The position numbers and the translations under genes were made by a program. The notes beneath the pieces were generated by a model. The model was not told the origin of the DNA. It made no database searches and worked only from the letters and a program-made list of their open reading frames with translations. Positions 1 through 6,868 of a stretch of 64,000 bases of DNA are shown here, one piece after another. Origin of the DNA: an uncultured Selenomonas sp. (GTDB lineage: Bacteria > Bacillota > Negativicutes > Selenomonadales > Selenomonadaceae); the NCBI GenBank assembly GCA_934202005.1, contig CAKPXP010000001.1:248001-312000 (forward strand), given 5' to 3'. The number at the start of each line of letters is the position of its first letter. Within the stretch, counting starts at the first letter, position 1.

Positions 1-2348
1 TCCGCCATCGCCCTGGCACGTGCCGGAGAAATGACATGCTTGGCAAGCTGGCGCATTTCTGCACGAACCTTATGTTCTTTGGCATAGAGTTCCTTCAACG
101 ACAGATCCATGTAATCCGCAACAGCTCCAGCAGTATAAGACGGAGACTGTCGCAGGGAATCCGTCAACCGCTTGTACCGGTCTTGCAGATTGGCCAATTC
201 TTTTTCCTGCTGCTGGATTAGACCGTCGATTTTCGCTTTGGTCAATCGGGCGTCAAAGAGAAGATTGCCAGCGTGGCGCATGATATCCCGCTTGGTGTGT
301 GCCTCATTCAAGCGGGCAAATATCGCGCGGATTGCTGGGGCTTGCTGACGCATAGTCTTGCGAATCTTCATGGTTTCGCGATTGATGGCCGCGCGAAGCT
401 CTTGCAGTTGAGCAGGATCCGGAAAGGCATCTTCCTGGATGCTGCTGTAGAAATCCTGCCAATGTTTCAGTTCCTGTCCGGCTGCCTTGAACGTCTGCCA
501 GGCTTCACGCTCATCCTCTGTCATGAACGCCAGCATAGATGATTCCGTTGCTTCTGCTGCCCAGATGGAAGCATCAAATGCCGCCTGGAGGGCATCTTGC
601 TGACTCTGGATTTTTTGCAGCGTGCCAGCGAGTGCGGCTTTCTCGTCTTGGTTCAGCAGCCCATCGAGCTGCTTTGTGTTGGCTTCCAGCTCCTGTATGC
701 GTTTCATCAGCTTGTCGCGACGCATTCCATCCATCAGGAATGTCTTTGCGACAATATTTTTTTCTTTTGACTGATTCAGGGCGCGAAGTTTTTTCTGAGC
801 AAGAACGTTCCGGTTTCCCCGCTCCAAGAGAGCAAGCGGGCCTACCGCGCGTTCTGGAACACGGTCAAGCAGCTCCGCCAGGAACGTATTGCCTTTGGCC
901 AGGGCTTCCTGGCGGCGTGCTTTCAGACTGCGGTGATCCACGCGGACGGGAATGCCGTATTTCGCCAGTACCTCATTCTGGATTCGTGCAAAATCTTCAC
1001 GGAGGACAGAAAGGTTCTTGGCGCGATCCTTCCCGTTCCAGATGCCAGACTTGCGGCAGCCACCTTTTTCGGGGTGATTTGGATTGACCCGCGAAAAAAA
1101 TACGTCTGGCTGCCGTTCCTGTTTCCGCTCGCAGTCATCGATTTCACGCGTCGAGAACATCAGATGCACATGCGTATGGTGTTCGCCGTTGCTCATCGTG
1201 CCGATTTTATCGTGGATGGCATAGGCATAATAATAGTTCTTCATGTGTGCATCCAGGAACCGCTGGATGATCTCTTTCTGTTGAGAGAGCGAGAGTTCAT
1301 TTGGCAGTGAGAAGACAATCTCTTTGTACCGCTCTCCGTTGTCGCGTTCGTGCTGATCCGCAGCACGGAAAAAGTCCAGCGGATTGTCTTTCGCCCATTT
1401 TGGAAGATGGTGCGCTTTATAGACGCAGCCGCCTCGCTGCTTGAAGACGGATTCGCGGTTGATGTACTGCACATGGCTGGAAGCGAATGTCTTATCAAGA
1501 TGATATTGCAGATTGTGCAGGATTTCCTTCACGCTTGCTTCGACTGCATTTTTTCGAGGGCCAGATACATCCCATCGCAGCTTAGGAAGGGAATCTTGTC
1601 GTCTTCGGATGCGTCGCTGTAGCTGATGGCTCGCATTGCGAGACAGAAGCACGTCAGGCTGTCGCCCCGATAAAACCACATTCCCGCCGGACAATGCTGG
1701 CAGGCTCCATCCTGTTCTGGCAATTTCTGTGACGGTATGTCGTTCAGTGTCGGACTCAAGAATTCCCGATCCGCTTTCTCTGCCTCCGGATCCGATGGGG
1801 AAGGCGCCGGGGATTCCAGAGGGGAAGATGATATCTCCTGGGGAGAAGACGGGGACTCCGTAGCGTCCTCCGGCTGCTTCAAAAATTCGTCGCTCATGTT
1901 CTTGCTCCTTTATCTTTCGCGTGACAGCTTCCTGATGAAGCTGAGATTGAAACTGGATGTCCAGGTGAAGCTGGCTGGAGGCCGCAACTGCCTGCTGCTG
2001 GAAGCGTTCCTGCCCCCGCAGTTCCAACGCATTGCCGTAAAGCCGTTTGGCTACTTCTAGCGCAATGGCAACGGTTTGCGTGGAAGCGTTGCGCGATACC
2101 CGGATACCGGAATCGTCTTGCTTGATGACGCCGAATGGACTGCTGTAGAGGAGCAGTTCTCTTCCGGGGGCATGTTCTTGCAGTTCCGGCCCCGTGATCA
2201 CATTCTCCGTAGGCATCTTGATGAGTTCCCGCTCATCGGCATCCTGGTAAGGCCCTTCGCGGTTGATGTATTTGACGTGTTGCAGAGCAGAGGTCTGCTT
2301 TCCGCCCTTTCGCCTGTCTGATTTTATCTCGAAATGAAAGACCGCCAT
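1..2348 (-). CDS. MobA/MobL (MOBQ) family relaxase, C-terminus beyond the left edge
   Basis: This is a DNA relaxase that would nick oriT and lead strand transfer in plasmid or ICE mobilization. The frame is open from ATG 2348 (AAAGGAGG 6 nt upstream) to the window edge, giving 782 codons with no stop. Residues about 24-32 read HVKYINREG and a second copy, HVQYINRES, follows at about 292-300. The metal-binding three-His motif EHHTHVHLMFS lies near 388-396. A long hydrophilic, Gln/Lys/Glu-rich, probably coiled-coil tail follows. Between about residues 150 and 273 the frame becomes Gly/Pro/Ser/Arg-rich and low in complexity, exactly where another ORF is nested. The oriT-like site lies just upstream of the start. 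Family assignment is from motif recognition. Confidence 0.85.
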   Translation of the reverse strand, partial: MAVFHFEIKSDRRKGGKQTSALQHVKYINREGPYQDADERELIKMPTENVITGPELQEHAPGRELLLYSSPFGVIKQDDSGIRVSRNASTQTVAIALEVAKRLYGNALELRGQERFQQQAVAASSQLHLDIQFQSQLHQEAVTRKIKEQEHERRIFEAAGGRYGVPVFSPGDIIFPSGIPGAFPIGSGGRESGSGILESDTERHTVTEIARTGWSLPALSGGNVVLSGRQPDVLLSRNASHQLQRRIRRRQDSLPKLRWDVSGPRKNAVEASVKEILHNLQYHLDKTFASSHVQYINRESVFKQRGGCVYKAHHLPKWAKDNPLDFFRAADQHERDNGERYKEIVFSLPNELSLSQQKEIIQRFLDAHMKNYYYAYAIHDKIGTMSNGEHHTHVHLMFSTREIDDCERKQERQPDVFFSRVNPNHPEKGGCRKSGIWNGKDRAKNLSVLREDFARIQNEVLAKYGIPVRVDHRSLKARRQEALAKGNTFLAELLDRVPERAVGPLALLERGNRNVLAQKKLRALNQSKEKNIVAKTFLMDGMRRDKLMKRIQELEANTKQLDGLLNQDEKAALAGTLQKIQSQQDALQAAFDASIWAAEATESSMLAFMTEDEREAWQTFKAAGQELKHWQDFYSSIQEDAFPDPAQLQELRAAINRETMKIRKTMRQQAPAIRAIFARLNEAHTKRDIMRHAGNLLFDARLTKAKIDGLIQQQEKELANLQDRYKRLTDSLRQSPSYTAGAVADYMDLSLKELYAKEHKVRAEMRQLAKHVISPARARAMA
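1529..1897 (-). CDS. Candidate overprinted gene nested in the relaxase gene: Cys-rich small protein
   Basis: This 122-residue ORF lies completely inside the relaxase gene in a different frame. Its ATG is preceded by GGAG with 7 nt spacing, and its TGA overlaps an in-frame GTG of the relaxase (GTGA), as in translational coupling. Residues 1-63 are an acidic, Ser/Pro-rich linker. The C-terminal half looks like a folded Cys module, with CQHC followed by PAGMWF, then CFC and CDGMYLALE, a spacing that suggests a zinc- or iron-binding module. No function is recognised. It may be a chance open frame, but the start signals and protein-like composition argue for testing it. It could also allow a shorter relaxase to start at GTG 1532. 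Confidence 0.45.
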   Translation of the reverse strand: MSDEFLKQPEDATESPSSPQEISSSPLESPAPSPSDPEAEKADREFLSPTLNDIPSQKLPEQDGACQHCPAGMWFYRGDSLTCFCLAMRAISYSDASEDDKIPFLSCDGMYLALEKMQSKQA

Positions 2349-2424
2349 GGCCAGCCTCCTTTCGTCTCTCTTAGCCAACGGCAGGTTCAGCGAGCGCAGT
2401 GAGCGGCAGAATACCCTTTAGGGT

Positions 2425-2443
2425 GATGTCCATCGTGGACATC
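2425..2443. repeat. Perfect 8-bp inverted repeat in the mobilization intergenic region
   Basis: GATGTCCA and TGGACATC are separated by TCG. The repeat lies between the relaxase start and the oriT-like hairpin and may be a protein-binding site or a structure in the relaxase mRNA leader. A smaller ACCCT/AGGGT repeat lies just beside it. Confidence 0.5.
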
Positions 2444-2469
2444 GAAAACGGCTCCTCGCCGTATCCCCC

Positions 2470-2505
2470 GAGTTTCTCGCAAGAGAAACTCCTAACTGCA
2501 CATCT
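2470..2505 (+). other. oriT-like site resembling the IncQ/RSF1010 origin of transfer
   Basis: A perfect 9-bp inverted repeat (GAGTTTCTC at 2470-2478 and GAGAAACTC at 2483-2491, loop GCAA) is followed by CCTAACTGCAC. The RSF1010/R1162 oriT has an AGTTTCTCG...GAGAAAC inverted repeat followed by GGTAAGTGCGCC, with the nick near the end of TAAGTGCG. By alignment, the nick would fall near 2500/2501 on the plus strand. The site sits between the divergent relaxase gene and the accessory genes, as expected for a MOBQ system. Confidence 0.7.
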
Positions 2506-2524
2506 CGTTCCCCTGACACAACTC

Positions 2525-2530
2525 ATTATA
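2525..2530 (-). promoter_or_regulatory. Possible -10 box for the relaxase gene
   Basis: The minus strand reads TATAAT here, about 180 nt upstream of the relaxase ATG. No good -35 box is seen at 17 nt. Transcription from it would cross the oriT-like hairpin. Confidence 0.35.
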
Positions 2531-2582
2531 ACACAGTCAAACCACAACATATAGTATTTTTATAGATATTTTTACCGGACTA

Positions 2583-2611
2583 TATACAATATGTAGTGGT
2601 TCTGCTATAAT
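2583..2611 (+). promoter_or_regulatory. Promoter for the mobilization accessory operon
   Basis: TATACA (2583-2588), a 17-nt spacer and TATAAT (2606-2611) with an extended TGC motif. It lies 30 nt upstream of the accessory gene start and would drive the rightward gene set through ssb. Confidence 0.6.
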
Positions 2612-2641
2612 AGGGCTAAAAGGAAATCTGAGGTGAATGTC

Positions 2642-2884
2642 ATGGATCGTCTCGCGAGACAGGAAGCGCGTCTGAAGAGGATTGAGGATCAATTGGTCCG
2701 GTCGTCGCAGGAAACACGCAAGTTGGAGCGTCAGATTCAAAGACTCAACCAACAAAAACGCTATCAGAAGCTCGTTAAAGCAGGACTCCTGTTTGAAGAA
2801 GCGGGCATTCTGGATAACTATGACCGGGATACGGTCTTGATTTTCTTGAAGCAACTACAAGCCCAGCAAGAGAAGGGTGATTAG
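2642..2884 (+). CDS. Small coiled-coil mobilization accessory protein (TraD-like)
   Basis: An 80-residue protein that starts with a Lys/Arg/Gln-rich coiled coil (about 1-45), followed by QKLVKAGLLFEEAG and a short helical end. This resembles the TraD/MobC-type accessory proteins that accompany MOBQ relaxases and assist relaxosome assembly, but the assignment is loose. ATG 2642 was chosen because GAGGTG ends 6 nt upstream; an in-frame GTG at 2633 lies inside that ribosome binding site. It is the first gene of the rightward operon and abuts the next gene, whose ATG follows the TAG directly. Confidence 0.65.
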   Translation: MDRLARQEARLKRIEDQLVRSSQETRKLERQIQRLNQQKRYQKLVKAGLLFEEAGILDNYDRDTVLIFLKQLQAQQEKGD

Positions 2885-3268
2885 ATGGATGACAAGAAGA
2901 TTGATGAATCGATTGCAGCGAAAGAAGGGAAAATCCGGTCAATCGACAACAAGGTTGCCGAACTGACGGAGCAGAAAAAGAAACTGATGGAGTCCATCAG
3001 CAGCTTGAAGGAAAAGAAGGTTGCGCGTTTCAGCCGCCAGCTCTTAGATGGGTTGCGGAAAAATGGCGTGCCGCTGAACCAGGAAACCCTACAAAGTCTC
3101 TTGGCCGCAGCTAAACCGGAAGAAGCTCCGCTTGAAGCTGAAGAGCAGAAAGAGAACACAGAGACGGCAGAAGAGCATCCTGAAGGAGCAGCCAACCAGG
3201 CAGAGACGCCGTTCCAACCGGCACCAGGGAATAGTCTGTTTTCGTCTGTTCATGAAGTCAGGGGTTGA
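2885..3268 (+). CDS. Coiled-coil protein of the mobile element, unknown function
   Basis: A 127-residue protein. Residues 1-45 form a clear heptad-like coiled coil rich in Lys and Glu, similar in style to DUF4315-type proteins found next to mobilization genes. The rest (from about 75) is an acidic Glu/Ala/Pro tail. It is preceded by AAGGGTGA overlapping the end of the upstream gene, and its stop overlaps the possible TTG start of topB, so the three genes are co-transcribed. A structural or accessory role in DNA transfer is inferred only from position. Confidence 0.6.
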   Translation: MDDKKIDESIAAKEGKIRSIDNKVAELTEQKKKLMESISSLKEKKVARFSRQLLDGLRKNGVPLNQETLQSLLAAAKPEEAPLEAEEQKENTETAEEHPEGAANQAETPFQPAPGNSLFSSVHEVRG

Positions 3269-3273
3269 TTCGG

Positions 3274-5340
3274 ATGCGACTCTTTATCGCCGAAAAGCCC
3301 AGCCTTGCACAAGCCATCGCGCATGGACTGGGGCATATGTCGAAGCGGAACGGATATATCGAGTGCGGAAATGATATCGTTACGTGGTGCTTCGGCCATA
3401 TCTTACAACAGTATGATCCGGAGGATTATGACAAGAATCTTCATGCCTGGCGGCTGGAAGACTTGCCAATCATCCCGGAACATTGGAAGAACAAAGTATC
3501 CAGCAGTGCAAAAGAACAATACGAGGTCATCAAGTCCCTGGTGGCAAAGGCAGACTGTATTGTCAACGCGGGTGATCCGGATCGGGAAGGGCAGCTGCTC
3601 GTAGACGAAGTCTTGAACCAGCTTGGTGTTCTGAATCAGAAGCCGGTTCAGCGCATCCTGCTGAATGCACTGGATGAGAAATCCGTCAAGACCGCGTTGG
3701 CGGATATTCGGGACAACCGTGATTTTGTCGGACTGCGCAATTCTGCGCTGGCAAGGCAGCGGGCCGATTGGCTGATCGGCATGAATCTCACGCGCATGTA
3801 TACCATCCGTTCACAGAAGGCTGGCTACACCGGTACGATCAGTGTAGGACGTGTGCAGACGCCGACGACTGCATTGGTCGTGCGGCGTGAATTGGAGATT
3901 CGCAACTTCAAGCCAAAAGACTACTACCTCTTTCAGGTAGATTGGGCGCATCCAAATGGCGTAATCTCAACGACATGGAAGCCACAAGAACAGGCAGAGG
4001 GACAAGACGAAGAAGGGCGTCTTATCAAACGCGATCCTGCCGAACAGCTCGCAGAAGAAATCCGGCAGGAGCCTGGTGTCGTGGAATCTGTTGAACAGAA
4101 GAAAGGACAGTCACAGCCCAAACTTCCATACTCACTGTCCTCTCTCCAGATTGATGCAGGCAAGATCTACGGCTATTCTCCGCAAGAAGTGCTGGATACA
4201 CAACAGAGTTTATACGAAAAGAAACTTACCACGTATCCGCGGTCGGACTGCGATTATCTGCCGACCAATCAGCTGGCCGATGTGCCGCTTGTCTTGAAAA
4301 GCCTGCGGGCGTTGACAGATGACCTTGCTCAAATGGTGGAACATGCCGATCCTGCGCTGCGCAGTCGGGCTTGGAACGACAAGAAAATCTCTGCACACCA
4401 TGCCATCATCCCGACAACGATTACGCCGGAATGGGACAAGCTGACGGAGAAGGAACAGAACCTATATACATTAGTAGCGAAAGCCTACCTTGCGCAGTTC
4501 TATCAGCCACAGACCTTTTTGTCCACAAAGATACAGATCCGCTGCGCAGGTGAATCCTTCCATGCATCCGGTAAAGTCATTTTGGACGATGGATGGAAGC
4601 AGCTCTATCACGGAGCCTTGGAGGAGAAGGAAGGAGAGAATCATCCGGAGATAAAGCTCCCTGCCGTGAAGCAGGGGGATGCCGTTTCGTTCCAGGAGAG
4701 CCGAATCCAGACGCGCACGACGAAACCGCCAGCGCGTTACAATGCGTCCACCTTACTGAAGGCCATGAAGGAAATCGGCAAGTATGTGAAGGATGCTTCC
4801 TTGAAGGCAACTCTGAAAGATTGTTCTGGTATCGGTACGGAAGCAACAAGAGCTGGCATCATTGAGACTATCCAGAAAAGAGGCTTTGTTTCTGTTACGC
4901 GTCAGAAAAACTTGATCCCGACCGAGAAAGGCTACCTGCTGCTGCGAATCTTGTCTGACAGTATCACGTATCCGGATATTACTGCCCGCTGGGAACAGAG
5001 CTTGGATGCCATCAGCCGCAAGGAGATGCGACTGCAAGATTTCTTTCAGGAACAGAGCCGTTTCGTGCAGCAGCTACTGGAAGAAGCAAAGAGCTGCGAG
5101 ATCCCGCCGCCAAAAGATGTGGTGCGTTGCCCAAAATGCAGCAGCCCCATGATGCGCCGCTGGACAACAAAGAACGGGAAGAAGAGTTATTTCTGGGGCT
5201 GCTCCAAGTATCCGGAATGCAAAACGACTTTGCCAGACCGGAACGGGAAACCCGTTTTTGAAGAGATGGGATACCATCTGAAAAAGAAACAGGGAAAAAC
5301 GAATGCGGGGTCGTTTCGCTATAAGAAACCGACGGAATGA
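3274..5340 (+). CDS. topB: DNA topoisomerase III (type IA)
   Basis: This 688-residue type IA topoisomerase relaxes or decatenates single-stranded regions of DNA. The TOPRIM domain has IAEKPS at residues 5-10 and DPDREGQ near 100. The active-site tyrosine is in TYPRSDCDYLP near 320. One C-terminal four-Cys zinc finger lies at about 617-645 (CPKCSS...CSKYPEC). ATG 3274 was preferred over TTG 3265 because AGGGG is at a usable distance and family members start MRLFIAEKPS. Mobile-element copies of topB are common beside relaxase and ssb genes, where they help process transferring DNA. Confidence 0.92.
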   Translation: MRLFIAEKPSLAQAIAHGLGHMSKRNGYIECGNDIVTWCFGHILQQYDPEDYDKNLHAWRLEDLPIIPEHWKNKVSSSAKEQYEVIKSLVAKADCIVNAGDPDREGQLLVDEVLNQLGVLNQKPVQRILLNALDEKSVKTALADIRDNRDFVGLRNSALARQRADWLIGMNLTRMYTIRSQKAGYTGTISVGRVQTPTTALVVRRELEIRNFKPKDYYLFQVDWAHPNGVISTTWKPQEQAEGQDEEGRLIKRDPAEQLAEEIRQEPGVVESVEQKKGQSQPKLPYSLSSLQIDAGKIYGYSPQEVLDTQQSLYEKKLTTYPRSDCDYLPTNQLADVPLVLKSLRALTDDLAQMVEHADPALRSRAWNDKKISAHHAIIPTTITPEWDKLTEKEQNLYTLVAKAYLAQFYQPQTFLSTKIQIRCAGESFHASGKVILDDGWKQLYHGALEEKEGENHPEIKLPAVKQGDAVSFQESRIQTRTTKPPARYNASTLLKAMKEIGKYVKDASLKATLKDCSGIGTEATRAGIIETIQKRGFVSVTRQKNLIPTEKGYLLLRILSDSITYPDITARWEQSLDAISRKEMRLQDFFQEQSRFVQQLLEEAKSCEIPPPKDVVRCPKCSSPMMRRWTTKNGKKSYFWGCSKYPECKTTLPDRNGKPVFEEMGYHLKKKQGKTNAGSFRYKKPTE

Positions 5341-5355
5341 GAGGTGGCATGATTC

Positions 5356-5823
5356 ATGAATCTCGTAGTTTTATCTGGGCGTGTCTCAACCGACATGGTA
5401 CTTCGCTACACCAAGAAGGGAACGTCTGTCGTCAGCTTTGACATTGCCGTTCGTAAATCGTTCACAAAAGATGCCGAGGGGAATTATCCGACGGACTTCT
5501 TTCATATCGTTGCCTGGAACAGGCTGGCAGAATCCTGCCAGAAAAACTTAATCAAGGGGCGCATGGTACTGGTCAAAGGCAGCCTGGCAAATGATGATTA
5601 TAAAGACGAACAAGGCACCGCTCATAGGAAGACCATCATCAAAGCAGTCATGGTTGAGTTCCTGGATTCTCGAAAAATCCAGCTGACGCAGTCTGCTGTA
5701 TCCCATGATGAAAAGGGCCAGGCTGCGGATGCTCCTGCATCCGGAGACACGGACTCATCTGCCACAACGTCATCTTCGTATCAGGCGTCATTGGATATTC
5801 CTGATGAGGAAATCCCATTCTGA
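5356..5823 (+). CDS. ssb: Single-stranded DNA-binding protein of the mobile element
   Basis: A 155-residue SSB with an N-terminal OB fold (about 1-105, starting MNLVVLSGRVSTD), a Ser/Thr/Ala-rich disordered linker and the typical acidic tip DEEIPF that recruits partner proteins. It follows topB by 15 bp behind GAGAGGTGGC. It probably coats transferred or replicating single-stranded DNA of the element. It is distinct from a chromosomal ssb, which would normally sit with rpsF and rpsR. Confidence 0.92.
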   Translation: MNLVVLSGRVSTDMVLRYTKKGTSVVSFDIAVRKSFTKDAEGNYPTDFFHIVAWNRLAESCQKNLIKGRMVLVKGSLANDDYKDEQGTAHRKTIIKAVMVEFLDSRKIQLTQSAVSHDEKGQAADAPASGDTDSSATTSSSYQASLDIPDEEIPF

Positions 5824-5836
5824 GAGGCAGCAGAGG

Positions 5837-6037
5837 ATGAATGATATTTGTAAAATTCCGTTGCAGCATAATGGTCTGACTGAACAGCAGCTTGATGCGA
5901 TGGATCAGCTGGAAGCGATACATGCTTATCAGGAGAAGCAATGTAAGTGCCATAGAGCCAGGGCTTGGCAAAAGATTGTAGGCGTAAAGAGTACCATGAT
6001 TCGGATAAAAGGAAAAATGTTCAAGATTGGCAAATGA
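5837..6037 (+). CDS. Small basic protein of the mobile element, unknown
   Basis: A 66-residue protein whose first half is Leu/Gln/Asp-rich and helical (QQLDAMDQLEAIHAY), followed by a CKCH motif and a basic tail (KIVGVKS..KGKMFKIGK). The ATG is 13 bp after ssb, with GAGAGG upstream. No family is recognised. Its place in the operon suggests a DNA-associated or regulatory role, which is not established. Confidence 0.5.
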   Translation: MNDICKIPLQHNGLTEQQLDAMDQLEAIHAYQEKQCKCHRARAWQKIVGVKSTMIRIKGKMFKIGK

Positions 6038-6052
6038 AAAGAGGTTATATAC

Positions 6053-6364
6053 ATGGAAGAAGAGACACAGGAATATCTGGACGGGAAGGCCGATACGCCC
6101 GCTGATGATGAGATGCTTCAGGATGAGCAAGCTGATGACAAGACCAGTTCAAAGCAGGAAAAGTTCAAAGAACTTGCCACAAAGCGAACCAATGACATCT
6201 GTCATCGCATCCAGCAGCTTGGCAAACTGGCCAATCGCAATGCCTATGCCTACGATGACCAGCAGGTCAATTTGATTTTCTCCACCATCGAGGAACAGCT
6301 CCGTCTGGCAAAAGGAAAATTCCAGGAAGCGGGGGAAATGCAGAAATCCTTCATTACCCTATAA
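6053..6364 (+). CDS. Hypothetical acidic helical protein of the mobile element
   Basis: A 103-residue protein with an acidic first third (Glu/Asp-rich, about 1-35) and a helical remainder containing KRTNDICHRIQQLGKLANRN. No family is recognised. It starts 15 bp after the previous gene behind AAGAGG, and its TAA overlaps a possible ATG of the next gene, so it is part of the same transcript. It contains a single Cys and no membrane segment. Confidence 0.6.
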   Translation: MEEETQEYLDGKADTPADDEMLQDEQADDKTSSKQEKFKELATKRTNDICHRIQQLGKLANRNAYAYDDQQVNLIFSTIEEQLRLAKGKFQEAGEMQKSFITL

Positions 6365-6384
6365 TGAGAATAGGGGGATTCCGG

Positions 6385-6735
6385 ATGAAAAGACCTTGGC
6401 AGCTTTCAGGCGGTCTCATCATTGGCCTCGTCAGCATTGCCGTTTTCATATTCTTGCCGCGCTACCTGATGTACAGTGTGCAGGAAAAGGGTGAGGAATA
6501 CATCGAGTCCTTTCCTTCCTACGAATCAATCCGGGATGCCGGAGATGCTTCTTTCTCGATGCGTGTTTGGCAAACCGCCTCGGGAAAGGAGAAGGTCATT
6601 TCCTATACTGGTTCTACTGATATCTGTATCCTGCCGCAGTACACCGTCTACTTCGTCGTGCATCCTGACGGTTCCCATAAGGCATTCACCAGCCGCTGGT
6701 ATCTCGGCAGGATCATGAACGGATCGGAGAAGTAG
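6385..6735 (+). CDS. Membrane-anchored hypothetical protein, last gene of the element
   Basis: A 116-residue protein with one N-terminal transmembrane helix (about residues 6-28, rich in Gly/Leu/Ile/Val), then an extracytoplasmic domain with many aromatic and Ser residues. ATG 6385 has GGGGGA about 6 nt upstream; an in-frame ATG at 6364 overlaps the previous stop but has no clear ribosome binding site. No family is recognised. The terminator immediately downstream marks the end of the mobile-element operon. Confidence 0.6.
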   Translation: MKRPWQLSGGLIIGLVSIAVFIFLPRYLMYSVQEKGEEYIESFPSYESIRDAGDASFSMRVWQTASGKEKVISYTGSTDICILPQYTVYFVVHPDGSHKAFTSRWYLGRIMNGSEK

Positions 6736-6741
6736 TCCTGT

Positions 6742-6777
6742 AGCCCATCTGCAAAAGCGGATGGGCTATTTGTGTTA
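6742..6777 (+). terminator. Rho-independent terminator of the mobile-element operon
   Basis: An 8-bp stem AGCCCATC/GATGGGCT with a 10-nt loop, followed by ATTTGTGTT. It separates the element genes from the miaB promoter. Confidence 0.75.
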
Positions 6778-6798
6778 AATCGAGATAGAAAATCAGGA

Positions 6799-6827
6799 TA
6801 GACAAAGGAGCGTCTGTCTGATACAAT
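6799..6827 (+). promoter_or_regulatory. Promoter of miaB
   Basis: TAGACA (6799-6804), a 17-nt spacer and TACAAT (6822-6827). The sequence around it is AT-rich like the mobile element, so the miaB promoter may have been supplied by the insertion. Confidence 0.6.
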
Positions 6828-6868
6828 AGTCTATTGATTATCATGAAATAAAGGACGGATTTTTATAC

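Larger units (their letters stand above)
1..6868. mobile_element. Right part of an integrated mobilizable/conjugative element
   Basis: This segment holds a MobA/MobL relaxase, an oriT-like site, mobilization accessory genes, topB, ssb and small unknown genes. Codon use is mixed (many AT-ending codons), unlike the strongly GC3-biased genes from about 6.93 kb onward. The last rightward gene is closed by a hairpin at 6742-6767, just before the miaB promoter. No integrase, replication gene or type IV secretion gene is visible; those would lie beyond the left edge if present. The right boundary is inferred from composition only and may fall anywhere between about 6770 and 6930; no attachment-site repeat could be identified within the window. 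Confidence 0.75.

Noticed and set aside
539-1087. Plus-strand ORFs of 90-180 codons across 1-2340
   Set aside because: They lie opposite the relaxase frame, which has clear motifs and a strong start; the plus-strand products have no protein-like features.
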